Shown here piece by piece: positions 6,353 through 15,020 of a DNA stretch of 64,000 nucleotides. The translations under genes were made by a program, and so were the position numbers. The notes below the pieces were generated by a model that saw only the letters and a program-made list of their open reading frames with translations, was not told the origin of the DNA and did not search any database. Each line of letters begins with the position of its first letter. Position 1 is the first letter of the stretch. This DNA comes from Shewanella sp. CG12_big_fil_rev_8_21_14_0_65_47_15 (GTDB lineage: Bacteria; Pseudomonadota; Gammaproteobacteria; Enterobacterales; Shewanellaceae), in contig NZ_PFGL01000001.1 in the NCBI RefSeq assembly GCF_002783505.1, positions 1 to 64,000 of the forward strand, in the 5' to 3' direction.

Positions 6353-9202
6353 ATGCGATTAACCCGCAAAACAGACCAGGTTGTTGAGCCTAAAGCGCCC
6401 GCCCTAGGTCTTAATCGTCGCCAATTCTTAAAATCCGCAGGTCTTGCCACCGGTGGTATCGCCGCAGCATCTATGCTGGGCACAGGCATGATGCGTAAAG
6501 CAGAAGCTAAAGATATCCCCCACAATGCCCCAACTGAAGTCAAACGTACCATTTGCTCCCACTGCGCCGTGGGTTGTGGTATCTATGCTGAAGTGCAAAA
6601 CGGCGTGTGGACAGGACAAGAACCCGCATTCGATCATCCCTTCAACCAAGGTGGGCACTGTGCCAAAGGTGCGGCGCTACGTGAACATGGCCACGGTGAA
6701 AAACGCCTGAAATACCCGATGAAGTTAGAGGGCGGTAAATGGAAAAAGATCTCTTGGGATCAAGCGATTACTGAAGTCGGCGATAAGATGGCAGCGATTC
6801 GTCAAGAGTCTGGTCCTGATTCAGTCTACTTTATGGGTAGTGCCAAGTTTTCTAACGAACAAGCCTATTTATATCGCAAATTAGCGGCACTGTGGGGCAC
6901 GAACAACGTCGACCACTCAGCCCGTATTTGTCACTCTACCACGGTAGCCGGTGTTGCTAACACTTGGGGTTACGGTGCGCAAACTAACTCAATCAACGAT
7001 ATTCGCAACTCAAAGTGCATCATGTTTATTGGGTCAAATCCAAGTGAAGCACACCCAGTTGCCATGCAACATATTTTGATTGGTAAAGAACGCGGCGCTA
7101 AAATCATCGTTGTCGATCCCCGTTTCACCCGTACTGCGGCTAAATCCGACGAGTACGTGCATATTCGCCCCGGCACAGATATTCCCTTCATTTATGGCCT
7201 GTTATGGCACATATTTGAAAATGGCTGGGAAGATAAAGAGTTTATCAAGCACCGCGTCTATGGCATGGATCGTATCCGCGAAGAAGCCAAAAAATACACC
7301 CCAGAAGAGGTTGAACTGGTTGCAGGCGTGCCTAAGGCACAAATGTACCGCATCGCCAAGATGATGGCCGAAACCAAACCCGGCACTATCGTTTGGTGTA
7401 TGGGTGGTACTCAACACCACGTGGGTAATGCTAACACCCGTTCATACTGTATTCTACAGTTAGCCCTTGGCAACATGGGGGTTTCTGGTGGTGGCACTAA
7501 CATCTTCCGTGGCCACGATAACGTGCAAGGCGCAACCGACTTTGGCTTGTTATTCGATAACTTACCCGGTTACTACGGTTTAACGACGGGCGCTTGGGCA
7601 CACTGGTCAAATGTATGGGACTTAGATCCTAAATGGGTGGCGAGTCGTTTCGACCAAGGCGAATACTTAGGTCAAAAACCACAAACCTCAACGGGTATTC
7701 CTTGTTCGCGCTGGCACGATGGCGTGTTAGAAGATAAATCAAAGATAGCGCAAAAAGACAACATTCGTCTGGCGTTCTTCTGGGGACAATCGGTCAACAC
7801 TGAGACCCGTGGCCGCGAAGTGCGTGAAGCGTTAAACAAGATGGATACCGTTGTCGTTGTCGATCCTTTCCCAACCATGGCAGGTGTGATGCACCAACGT
7901 CAGGACGGTGTGTATCTGCTACCCGCCGCGACCCAGTTTGAAACCTACGGTTCGGTTTCTGCCACTAACCGCTCTGTACAATGGCGCTCCAAAGTCATCG
8001 AGCCACTGTTTGAGTCCCTGCCAGACCACGTAATTATGTACAAACTCGCGAAGAAGGTTGGGATAGATCAAGAGCTGTTTAAACATATCAAAGTCAATGG
8101 TGAAGAACCTTTAATTGAAGATATCACCCGTGAATTTAACACAGGTATGTGGACTATCGGTTATACGGGGCAAAGCCCTGAGCGTTTGAAAATGCACCAA
8201 GAAAACTGGGGTACTTTTGATGCTGACAGCTTAGAAGCTCCCGGCGGCCCAGCCAAAGGTGAAACCTACGGTTTACCTTGGCCATGTTGGGGCACGCCAG
8301 AGATGAAACATCCTGGCACCCAAATCCTGTACGATCAATCAAAACACGTGAAAGACGGTGGCGGTAACTTCCGCGCCCGTTACGGTGTTGAGCACGATGG
8401 CGTCAACATTCTTGCCGAGGGAACTTACTCCAAGGGCAGTGAAATTCAAGATGGTTACCCTGAGTTTTCCGCCGACATGCTCAAGCAACTCGGTTGGTGG
8501 GATGAACTCACAGATGCAGAGAAACAACGCGCCGAAGGCAAAAACTGGAAAACTGATATTTCCGGTGGCATCCAGCGCGTGGCGATCAAGCATGGCTGCA
8601 TTCCATTTGGTAATGCGAAAGCCCGTTGTATCGTTTGGACTTTCCCAGATGATATCCCGAAACATCGTGAACCACTCTACACGCCTCGTCGTGACTTAGT
8701 CGCCAAGTACCCAACCTATGAAGACCGTATGGTTGCGCGTTTACCAACACTGTATAAGTCTATTCAAGACAAGGACTTTGCTAAAGACTTCCCTCTGGCG
8801 CTCACATCGGGCCGCCTAGTGGAGTACGAAGGCGGTGGCGAAGAAACCCGTTCTAACCCTTGGCTTGCAGAGCTGCAGCAGGAAATGTTCATCGAGATGA
8901 ACCCGGCTGACGCTGCAGACCGTGGTATTCGTGACGGTGACAATGTCTTTGTTCATGGCCCTGAGGGCGCCAAAATCACGGTTAAGGCTATGGTCACACC
9001 GCGCGTTATTGCCGGTGAATGCTTTATGCCATACCACTTTGCTGGGATGTTTGAAGGTGAAAGTCTCGCGAAAAACTATCCTGAAGGTACAGTGCCTTAC
9101 GTGGTAGGAGAATCGGCAAACACCATTTTAACCTATGGCTACGATGTTGTGACTCAGATGCAAGAAACTAAGTCCAGCCTCTGCCAAATCAGCAAAGCCT
9201 AA
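6353..9202 (+). CDS. fdhA: Formate dehydrogenase catalytic subunit FdhA, copy 1 (Cys type)
   Basis: The molybdopterin (bis-MGD) catalytic subunit, about 949 residues, oxidising formate to CO2 in the periplasm. It has a Tat leader (NRRQFLKSAGLATGG), a [4Fe-4S] site (C68xxC71xxxC75...C103) and then the molybdopterin oxidoreductase and MGD-binding domains. The metal ligand is Cys193 in SARICHSTTVAG, the place of selenocysteine in E. coli FdnG, so no UGA recoding is needed. GGAG lies 8 bases before ATG 6353; GTG 6350 and ATG 6353 are adjacent in frame. It is the first gene of a three-subunit set with fdhB and fdhC. It is closely related over its full length to the copy at 11496. Confidence 0.97.
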   Translation: MRLTRKTDQVVEPKAPALGLNRRQFLKSAGLATGGIAAASMLGTGMMRKAEAKDIPHNAPTEVKRTICSHCAVGCGIYAEVQNGVWTGQEPAFDHPFNQGGHCAKGAALREHGHGEKRLKYPMKLEGGKWKKISWDQAITEVGDKMAAIRQESGPDSVYFMGSAKFSNEQAYLYRKLAALWGTNNVDHSARICHSTTVAGVANTWGYGAQTNSINDIRNSKCIMFIGSNPSEAHPVAMQHILIGKERGAKIIVVDPRFTRTAAKSDEYVHIRPGTDIPFIYGLLWHIFENGWEDKEFIKHRVYGMDRIREEAKKYTPEEVELVAGVPKAQMYRIAKMMAETKPGTIVWCMGGTQHHVGNANTRSYCILQLALGNMGVSGGGTNIFRGHDNVQGATDFGLLFDNLPGYYGLTTGAWAHWSNVWDLDPKWVASRFDQGEYLGQKPQTSTGIPCSRWHDGVLEDKSKIAQKDNIRLAFFWGQSVNTETRGREVREALNKMDTVVVVDPFPTMAGVMHQRQDGVYLLPAATQFETYGSVSATNRSVQWRSKVIEPLFESLPDHVIMYKLAKKVGIDQELFKHIKVNGEEPLIEDITREFNTGMWTIGYTGQSPERLKMHQENWGTFDADSLEAPGGPAKGETYGLPWPCWGTPEMKHPGTQILYDQSKHVKDGGGNFRARYGVEHDGVNILAEGTYSKGSEIQDGYPEFSADMLKQLGWWDELTDAEKQRAEGKNWKTDISGGIQRVAIKHGCIPFGNAKARCIVWTFPDDIPKHREPLYTPRRDLVAKYPTYEDRMVARLPTLYKSIQDKDFAKDFPLALTSGRLVEYEGGGEETRSNPWLAELQQEMFIEMNPADAADRGIRDGDNVFVHGPEGAKITVKAMVTPRVIAGECFMPYHFAGMFEGESLAKNYPEGTVPYVVGESANTILTYGYDVVTQMQETKSSLCQISKA

Positions 9203-9228
9203 CCTACTTGATGAGGAGATAAGCCATT

Positions 9229-9825
9229 ATGGCAGTCATGAAATTTCTATGTGACACCAAACGCTGCATCGAGTGTAACGGTTGCGTCACTGCATGTAAA
9301 AACGAAAACGACTCCGCTCTCGAGTGGGGTATCCAACGTCGCCGCGTGGTGACGATTAACGATGGTCAACCCGGTGAAGCCTCGATTTCAGTGGCATGTA
9401 TGCACTGTACCGATGCTCCTTGTATGGCCGTATGTCCGGCAGATTGTTTCTACCGCACCGACGATGGCATAGTGCTGCACAACAAAGATACCTGTATCGG
9501 TTGTGGCTATTGCTTCTATGCTTGTCCGTTTGGTGCACCACAATTTCCGAAAAAGACCGCCTTTGGTAGTCGCGGCAAAATGGATAAGTGTACTTTCTGT
9601 GCCGGTGGCCCAGAGGAAACCTTCTCCGAAGCCGAGCATAAAAAATACGGCGCCAACCGTATTGCCGAAGGCAAGCTACCTATGTGTGCAGAGCTTTGTG
9701 CAACCAAAGCGCTGCTTGCGGGTGATGCGGAAGTGGTATCAAACATTTACCGTCAACGTACGGCCTCTCGAGGCAATCCTAACGTGATTTGGGGCTACAA
9801 CCCCAAAACAGGTGAGATTAACTAA
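9229..9825 (+). CDS. fdhB: Formate dehydrogenase iron-sulfur subunit FdhB, copy 1
   Basis: A 198-residue electron-transfer subunit with four [4Fe-4S] cluster motifs arranged as in FdnH/NrfC proteins. These are CDTKRCIECNGCVTACK (residues 7-24), CMHCTDAPCMAVCP, CIGCGYCFYACPFG, and CTFC with the distant CAELC. It carries electrons from FdhA to the haems of FdhC. It lacks the C-terminal membrane helix of E. coli FdnH and has no leader, so it is probably exported by piggy-back on the FdhA Tat leader. Starts 26 bp after fdhA with GAGGAG ahead of the ATG. Its C-terminus is longer than in copy 2. Confidence 0.95.
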   Translation: MAVMKFLCDTKRCIECNGCVTACKNENDSALEWGIQRRRVVTINDGQPGEASISVACMHCTDAPCMAVCPADCFYRTDDGIVLHNKDTCIGCGYCFYACPFGAPQFPKKTAFGSRGKMDKCTFCAGGPEETFSEAEHKKYGANRIAEGKLPMCAELCATKALLAGDAEVVSNIYRQRTASRGNPNVIWGYNPKTGEIN

Positions 9826-9874
9826 GCAGAGCGAGGGTTAGGGAGTGATCCCTAACCTCTGGCAAGGAGTGACA

Positions 9875-10903
9875 ATGTTAAACAAACAGTTCAACAAATC
9901 ACTGCGTAGTCTGTTTGCTCTGATGGTACTCGTGATGGGATTGGGTCTAGGTTCAGTAATGAGCGCAAGCCCAGTGTACGCAAGCGATCAGCAATCGAGT
10001 CAACAACAGGCGAAAGCGCAAACCAGTGATGCCGATCTTTGGCGCGCGGTAAAAGCAGGCGATGCCGGCTATACCACGGCCAAAGGCGTAGAAACTGGGG
10101 TGTTGATTAATGTTGCCGGCAACCAAGGTAAAGAACTGAGAAATCAGTACATCACCCCGATTATGGCCTTAGCCGTTACGGGCGTTTTCGGTGCTTTCTT
10201 ATTGTTTTACCTGGTTAATGGTCCCTCAAGACTCAGCCACGGCTTCTCGGGTAAGATGGTTGCGCGTTGGTCAAAGGCGGATCTGTGGATCCACTGGATC
10301 ATGGCAATCAGTTGCCTAGCGCTAATGTTTACTGGCTTAACCATTATGCTCGGTAAACATGTAGTGCAGCCAATGTTAGGGCCCGATCTTTGGGCGCCAT
10401 TGATCTACGGCAGCAAAACTATCCACGATTGGGCGGGTCCCATCTTTATCGCGGCTTGGATTGTCTGCGTGGTGAAATGGATGCCACTACAAACCTTCAA
10501 GATGTACGATCTTAAATGGTTTTTAGTGGTCGGGGGCTATATCAACTTTGGTCCCTTCAAAGGTAAGCACCCCGACAGTGGTTTTGCCAACGCGGGTGAG
10601 AAAATGTGGTTCTGGACATTGACCCTATTCGGGTTATTTATCAGTGTCTCTGGCATCATGTTAGTACTACCAGGCCTCGACTTACCCCGTGAAGCTTCTA
10701 TGGGTGCACTGCTGATCCACGCGATCAGCGCCGTTATCCTAATTGCCTTTACTATTGTGCATATCTGGATGGCGACCGTGCTCAGCGAAGGCGGCATGGA
10801 GTGCATGAAGTCAGGCTATTGTGATGAAAACTGGGCAATCCAGCACCACAATCTCTGGTATGACGAAATCAAAGAGAATGGCAGTCTGCGTTATAAAGAC
10901 TAA
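9875..10903 (+). CDS. fdhC: Formate dehydrogenase cytochrome b556 subunit FdhC, copy 1
   Basis: A 342-residue membrane subunit that passes electrons from FdhB to the quinone pool through b haems. It has an N-terminal signal-like helix ending VYASD, a periplasmic stretch (SDADLWRAVKAGDAGYTT) typical of this gamma-subunit branch, then about four core TM helices with His residues such as WIHWIM, IHDWAG and HIWMATV. The start is ATG 9875 with AAGGAG 5 bases ahead; an upstream in-frame GTG at 9845 is rejected. It is the last gene of the first fdh set and is followed directly by a terminator. Menaquinone made by menDHCE (56.5-61.5 kb) is the likely acceptor. Confidence 0.93.
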   Translation: MLNKQFNKSLRSLFALMVLVMGLGLGSVMSASPVYASDQQSSQQQAKAQTSDADLWRAVKAGDAGYTTAKGVETGVLINVAGNQGKELRNQYITPIMALAVTGVFGAFLLFYLVNGPSRLSHGFSGKMVARWSKADLWIHWIMAISCLALMFTGLTIMLGKHVVQPMLGPDLWAPLIYGSKTIHDWAGPIFIAAWIVCVVKWMPLQTFKMYDLKWFLVVGGYINFGPFKGKHPDSGFANAGEKMWFWTLTLFGLFISVSGIMLVLPGLDLPREASMGALLIHAISAVILIAFTIVHIWMATVLSEGGMECMKSGYCDENWAIQHHNLWYDEIKENGSLRYKD

Positions 10904-10930
10904 CTAAAGCGTGATGCTTTAATCCGATAA

Positions 10931-10959
10931 AAACACCTCGCACTGCGGGGTGTTTTTTT
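10931..10959 (+). terminator. Rho-independent terminator after fdhC copy 1
   Basis: A 9-bp stem ACACCTCGC / GCGGGGTGT (one G-T pair) with a 3-base loop ACT, followed by a run of T residues. It separates the first fdh set from the second, so the second set needs its own promoter. Confidence 0.85.
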
Positions 10960-11277
10960 ATGGTAGAAGATCAACAGAAACAAAGAATTAACATTAGTAC
11001 AAATAACCCCGCTATCTCCTGCGCCCATACAGCTATACAAACTATGAGCAAGTTAACGCTTTTGCATTACAGGCCGCCATTTCAGGGTCGCAAACTGTTC
11101 TAGATCAATTCCGCCCCAATCCTTTCCCATTATAGTGCCGGCACGCGCGATGATTAACGGCAAACAAGATGATTTCATTATCTTTTCCACCTCTAATCTT
11201 CACTTTTTGATAACAAGTTATATCCCTCGGAAAGCCGCGCCATCCCAAGAACCATAACCCCTATTTCAGGAGTCAGC
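10960..11277 (+). promoter_or_regulatory. Intergenic region with presumed promoter of the second fdh operon
   Basis: 318 bp without a recognisable gene between the terminator of set 1 and fdhX copy 2. No convincing CRP, FNR or Fur box was found. The A/T-rich stretch around 11170-11225 (TTTTTGATAACAAGTTATATCC) is the likeliest promoter area. It is unlike the region upstream of fdhX copy 1, so the two sets may be regulated differently. Confidence 0.35.
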
Positions 11278-11478
11278 ATGAAGCAACAACCTAGCGATTT
11301 ATCTCGCCGTTCTTTGCTTAAAGCGCTCACAGTTGGCAGCGTTGCCGGCGCCGCCATTGCCGCAACTGGCATGAGCGCAGCCCAAGCCAGCGAGAGCAGC
11401 AAGGTAACAACCAAAGAGCCTAAGGGTTACCACGAAACTGCGCACATTATCAGCTATTACGATAGCCTGCGTAGCTAA
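11278..11478 (+). CDS. Formate dehydrogenase region Tat-target small protein, copy 2
   Basis: A 66-residue paralogue of the protein at 6138. The leader is LSRRSLLKALTVGSVAGAA, followed by an Ala-rich core and the polar tail HIISYYDSLRS. The short C-terminal motif HI-SYY-SL is conserved in both copies, while the middle differs. CAGGAG lies 6 bases before the ATG. It is 17 bp ahead of the second fdhA, the same spacing as in copy 1, which supports duplication of the whole block. The function is unknown. Confidence 0.8.
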   Translation: MKQQPSDLSRRSLLKALTVGSVAGAAIAATGMSAAQASESSKVTTKEPKGYHETAHIISYYDSLRS

Positions 11479-11495
11479 TCTAGGAGAAGTCAGCG

Positions 11496-14348
11496 ATGAA
11501 GTTAACTCGCAAGTCCGATGTCGCCACAGTGGCCGACAAACCGACGTTAGGCATTAGCCGTCGTCAATTTATGAAGCAAGCAGGTATTGCCACCGGTGGT
11601 ATCGCAGCCGCTTCTCTGATGGGCACAGGCATGATGCGCCGCGCAGAAGCCAAAGATGTGCCACACGACGCGCCAATCGAAGTTAAACGTACGATTTGTA
11701 GTGCCTGCGCCGTCGGTTGTGGTCTGTATGCCGAAGTGCAAAATGGCGTGTGGACGGGTCAAGAACCCGCATTCGATCACCCATTCAATGCCGGCGGTCA
11801 CTGCGCTAAGGGTGCTGCACTGCGTGAGCATGGCCACGGTGAAAAACGCCTGAAATACCCAATGAAATTGGTTGATGGCAAGTGGAAAAAAATCTCTTGG
11901 GAAGATGCGATTAACGAAGTGGGCGACCAAATGCTCAACATTCGTAAAGAATCCGGCCCAGACTCAGTGTACTTCATGGGTAGCGCTAAGTTCTCTAACG
12001 AAGGCTGCTATATGTACCGCAAACTGGCGGCCATGTGGGGTACAAACAACATCGACCACTCGGCTCGTATTTGTCACTCTACCACGGTAGCCGGTGTTGC
12101 TAACACTTGGGGTTACGGTGCGCAAACTAACTCATTCAACGACATTCAGAATGCCAATGCTATCTTCCTGATCGGGGCCAACCCAGCGGAAGCACATCCA
12201 GTTTCTATGCAACATATTCTGATCGCCAAAGAGAAAAACAACGCGAAAATCATCGTCGTTGATCCCCGTTTCTCCCGCACTGCGGCGCACTCAGATCTGC
12301 ACTGCGCGATCCGCCCAGGTACCGACATTCCCTTTATCTACGGTATGTTATGGCATATTTTCGAAAACGGTTGGGAAGATAAGACCTTTATCCAACAGCG
12401 CGTATTCGAGATGGAAACTATCCGTGAAGAAGCGAAAAAATTCCCACCTAAAGAAGTGGCGAATATCACTGGTGTGAGTGAAGCCGATGTTTATCAAGCG
12501 GCTAAACTGATGGCTGAAAACCGTCCAGGTACCGTTATTTGGTGTATGGGTGGTACTCAACACCACGTCGGTAACGCGAACACCCGCGCTTACTGTATTT
12601 TGCAATTAGCCCTAGGCAACATGGGCGTTTCTGGCGGCGGTACTAACATTTTCCGTGGTCACGATAACGTACAGGGCGCGACTGACTTAGGTCTGTTATT
12701 CGACAACCTGCCAGGCTACTACGGTTTAACCTCTGCCGCTTGGACTCACTGGACCCATGTGTGGGATCTGGATATGGAGTGGGTGAAGAGCCGTTTCGAT
12801 CAAAACGCCTATTTAGGCAAAGATCCTATGACTACACCCGGTATTCCTTGTTCTCGCTGGCACGATGGCGTGTTAGAAGACAAGAGCAAACTGGCACAGA
12901 AAGACAATATCCGTATGGCCTTCTTCTGGGGTCAATCGGTCAACACTGAAACCCGTCAACGTGAAGTGCGTGATGCCTTAGACAAGATGGACACAGTTGT
13001 GGTTGTCGACCCATTCCCAACGATGGCGGGTGTGATGCACCGTCGTAAGAATGGCGTGTATCTGTTACCTGCTGCGACTCAGTTTGAAACTCAAGGTTCA
13101 GTGTCTAACTCAGGCCGTTCTATCCAATGGCGTGAGCAGGTTATCCAACCTTTATTCGAGTCAAAAACCGACATCGAAATCATGTACCGTTTAGCGCAAA
13201 AACTCGGTATCGCCGAGCAATACACTAAACGTATCGCCAAAGAAAACGGCTTACCCGTTATCGAAGACATCACCCGCGAAATCAACCGCGGCATGTGGAC
13301 TATCGGTATGACAGGCCAAAGCCCAGAGCGTATCAAGCTGCACACCCAAAACTGGGGCACTTTCAGCAATAAGACGCTCGAGGCCGCTGGCGGCCCAGCG
13401 AAGGGTGAAACCTATGGTTTACCTTGGCCATGTTGGGGTACACCTGAGGCGAAACACCCTGGAACCCAAATTCTGTATAACCAATCCAAACACGTTAAAG
13501 ACGGTGGTGGTAACTTCCGTGCTCGTTATGGTGTTGAATACAATGGTAAAAACCTGCTGGCTGAAGGCTCTTTCTCTAAAGGTGCCGAGATCCAAGACGG
13601 TTACCCAGAATTTACCGACAAGCTGCTCAAGCAACTCGGTTGGTGGGATGATCTGACTGCGGCAGAAAAAGCCGAAGCCGAAGGCCGCAACTGGAAGACC
13701 GACTTATCAGGCGGTATCGTGCGCGTGGCAATCAAACACGGCTGTATTCCCTTTGGTAACGCCAAAGCCCGTTGTATCGTTTGGACTTTCCCTGATCAAG
13801 TACCAGTTCACCGCGAGCCGTTATACACAGCACGTCGTGACTTAGTATCCAAGTACCCAACCTACGACGATATGCAGGTACACCGTCTGCCAACACTGTA
13901 CAAGTCTATCCAAGACAAAGACTTAAGCGGCAAATACCCACTGGTACTGACCTCTGGTCGTTTAGTGGAATACGAAGGTGGTGGTGAAGAATCTCGTTCT
14001 AACCCATGGCTGGCTGAGCTTCAACAGGAAATGTTTGTTGAAATAAGCCCAGCGGATGCTGCCGACCGCGGTATTCGCAACGGCGAGTTTGTGTGGTTAG
14101 AGGGCGCCGAAGGTGGCCGCATTAAAGTACAAGCTCTGGTAACGCCACGGGTTAAACCGGGTGTGACCTTTATGCCATACCACTTTGCGGGTGTGATGCA
14201 CGGTGAAAGCTTAGCGCCTAACTACCCTGAGGGCACAGTGCCTTACGTTATCGGTGAATCCGCTAACACGGCACTGACCTATGGTTATGATCCTGTGACT
14301 CAGATGCAGGAAACCAAAGCGTCGCTCTGTCAGATCGTTAAAGCATAA
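11496..14348 (+). CDS. fdhA: Formate dehydrogenase catalytic subunit FdhA, copy 2 (Cys type)
   Basis: A 950-residue bis-MGD catalytic subunit, collinear with copy 1. It has a Tat leader (SRRQFMKQAGIATGG), a [4Fe-4S] site C68/C71/C75/C103 and Mo-ligand Cys193 in SARICHSTTVAG. Most differences from copy 1 are conservative; the 540-680 region and the C-terminal lobe differ more. A 69-bp stretch around the active-site codon is identical in DNA to copy 1. AGGAGAAG precedes the ATG. It forms a set with the following fdhB and fdhC. Having two Cys-type enzymes may reflect different expression or metal use (Mo or W), which sequence alone cannot settle. Confidence 0.97.
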   Translation: MKLTRKSDVATVADKPTLGISRRQFMKQAGIATGGIAAASLMGTGMMRRAEAKDVPHDAPIEVKRTICSACAVGCGLYAEVQNGVWTGQEPAFDHPFNAGGHCAKGAALREHGHGEKRLKYPMKLVDGKWKKISWEDAINEVGDQMLNIRKESGPDSVYFMGSAKFSNEGCYMYRKLAAMWGTNNIDHSARICHSTTVAGVANTWGYGAQTNSFNDIQNANAIFLIGANPAEAHPVSMQHILIAKEKNNAKIIVVDPRFSRTAAHSDLHCAIRPGTDIPFIYGMLWHIFENGWEDKTFIQQRVFEMETIREEAKKFPPKEVANITGVSEADVYQAAKLMAENRPGTVIWCMGGTQHHVGNANTRAYCILQLALGNMGVSGGGTNIFRGHDNVQGATDLGLLFDNLPGYYGLTSAAWTHWTHVWDLDMEWVKSRFDQNAYLGKDPMTTPGIPCSRWHDGVLEDKSKLAQKDNIRMAFFWGQSVNTETRQREVRDALDKMDTVVVVDPFPTMAGVMHRRKNGVYLLPAATQFETQGSVSNSGRSIQWREQVIQPLFESKTDIEIMYRLAQKLGIAEQYTKRIAKENGLPVIEDITREINRGMWTIGMTGQSPERIKLHTQNWGTFSNKTLEAAGGPAKGETYGLPWPCWGTPEAKHPGTQILYNQSKHVKDGGGNFRARYGVEYNGKNLLAEGSFSKGAEIQDGYPEFTDKLLKQLGWWDDLTAAEKAEAEGRNWKTDLSGGIVRVAIKHGCIPFGNAKARCIVWTFPDQVPVHREPLYTARRDLVSKYPTYDDMQVHRLPTLYKSIQDKDLSGKYPLVLTSGRLVEYEGGGEESRSNPWLAELQQEMFVEISPADAADRGIRNGEFVWLEGAEGGRIKVQALVTPRVKPGVTFMPYHFAGVMHGESLAPNYPEGTVPYVIGESANTALTYGYDPVTQMQETKASLCQIVKA

Positions 14349-14377
14349 GTGCAGCTTAAGCTAGGAGAATTGCCACT

Positions 14378-14947
14378 ATGGCTACAATGAAATTTTTGTG
14401 TGATACCAAGCGCTGCATCGAATGTAACGGCTGTGTCACCGCATGTAAAAACGAAAACGACTCCGCTCTCGAGTGGGGTATCCAACGCCGCCGCGTGGTG
14501 ACTATCAACGATGGTCAACCCGGTGAAGCCTCAATCTCTGTCGCCTGTATGCATTGCTCCGACGCGCCATGTATGGCGGTTTGCCCAGCAAACTGCTTCT
14601 ACAAAACCGAAGACGGCATAGTGCTACACAACAAAGATGCCTGTATTGGTTGCGGTTACTGCTTGTACGCCTGTCCATTTGGCGCACCACAGTTCCCGAA
14701 AAAAGGTGCCTTTGGTAGCCGCGGTAAGATGGATAAATGTACCTTCTGTGCCGGCGGCCCAGAAGAAAACCACTCAGAGGCAGAGCGCCAGAAGTACGGT
14801 TCAAACCGTATTGCCGAAGGCAAACTGCCAATGTGCGCAGAACTCTGTGCGACTAAGGCCCTGTTAGCGGGTGATGCAGAAGTGGTTTCTAGCATCTTCC
14901 GTGAGCGTGTGGCTTACCGTGGCGCTAAAAACGCGGCTTGGAATTAA
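14378..14947 (+). CDS. fdhB: Formate dehydrogenase iron-sulfur subunit FdhB, copy 2
   Basis: A 189-residue four-cluster ferredoxin subunit, nearly identical in protein to copy 1 over the first 180 residues. It has the same Cys spacing in CDTKRCIECNGCVTACK, CMHCSDAPCMAVCP, CIGCGYCLYACPFG and CTFC/CAELC. It lacks copy 1's C-terminal extension. A 47-bp block (14441-14487) matches 9292-9338 exactly, including third codon positions. CTAGGAGAAT lies ahead of the ATG. It is the electron relay between FdhA and FdhC of the second set. Confidence 0.95.
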   Translation: MATMKFLCDTKRCIECNGCVTACKNENDSALEWGIQRRRVVTINDGQPGEASISVACMHCSDAPCMAVCPANCFYKTEDGIVLHNKDACIGCGYCLYACPFGAPQFPKKGAFGSRGKMDKCTFCAGGPEENHSEAERQKYGSNRIAEGKLPMCAELCATKALLAGDAEVVSSIFRERVAYRGAKNAAWN

Positions 14948-15020
14948 TTCAGGTCACAGGATCTGTCCACAGACTTAGCTTGGCGCCTGCTAGCAGGCGC
15001 CACTAAGCGAGAGAGGATGT

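Noticed and set aside
6923..6931. Possible selenocysteine (UGA) at the FdhA active site
   Set aside because: The codon is TGT (Cys) in both copies; no in-frame TGA and no SECIS needed.
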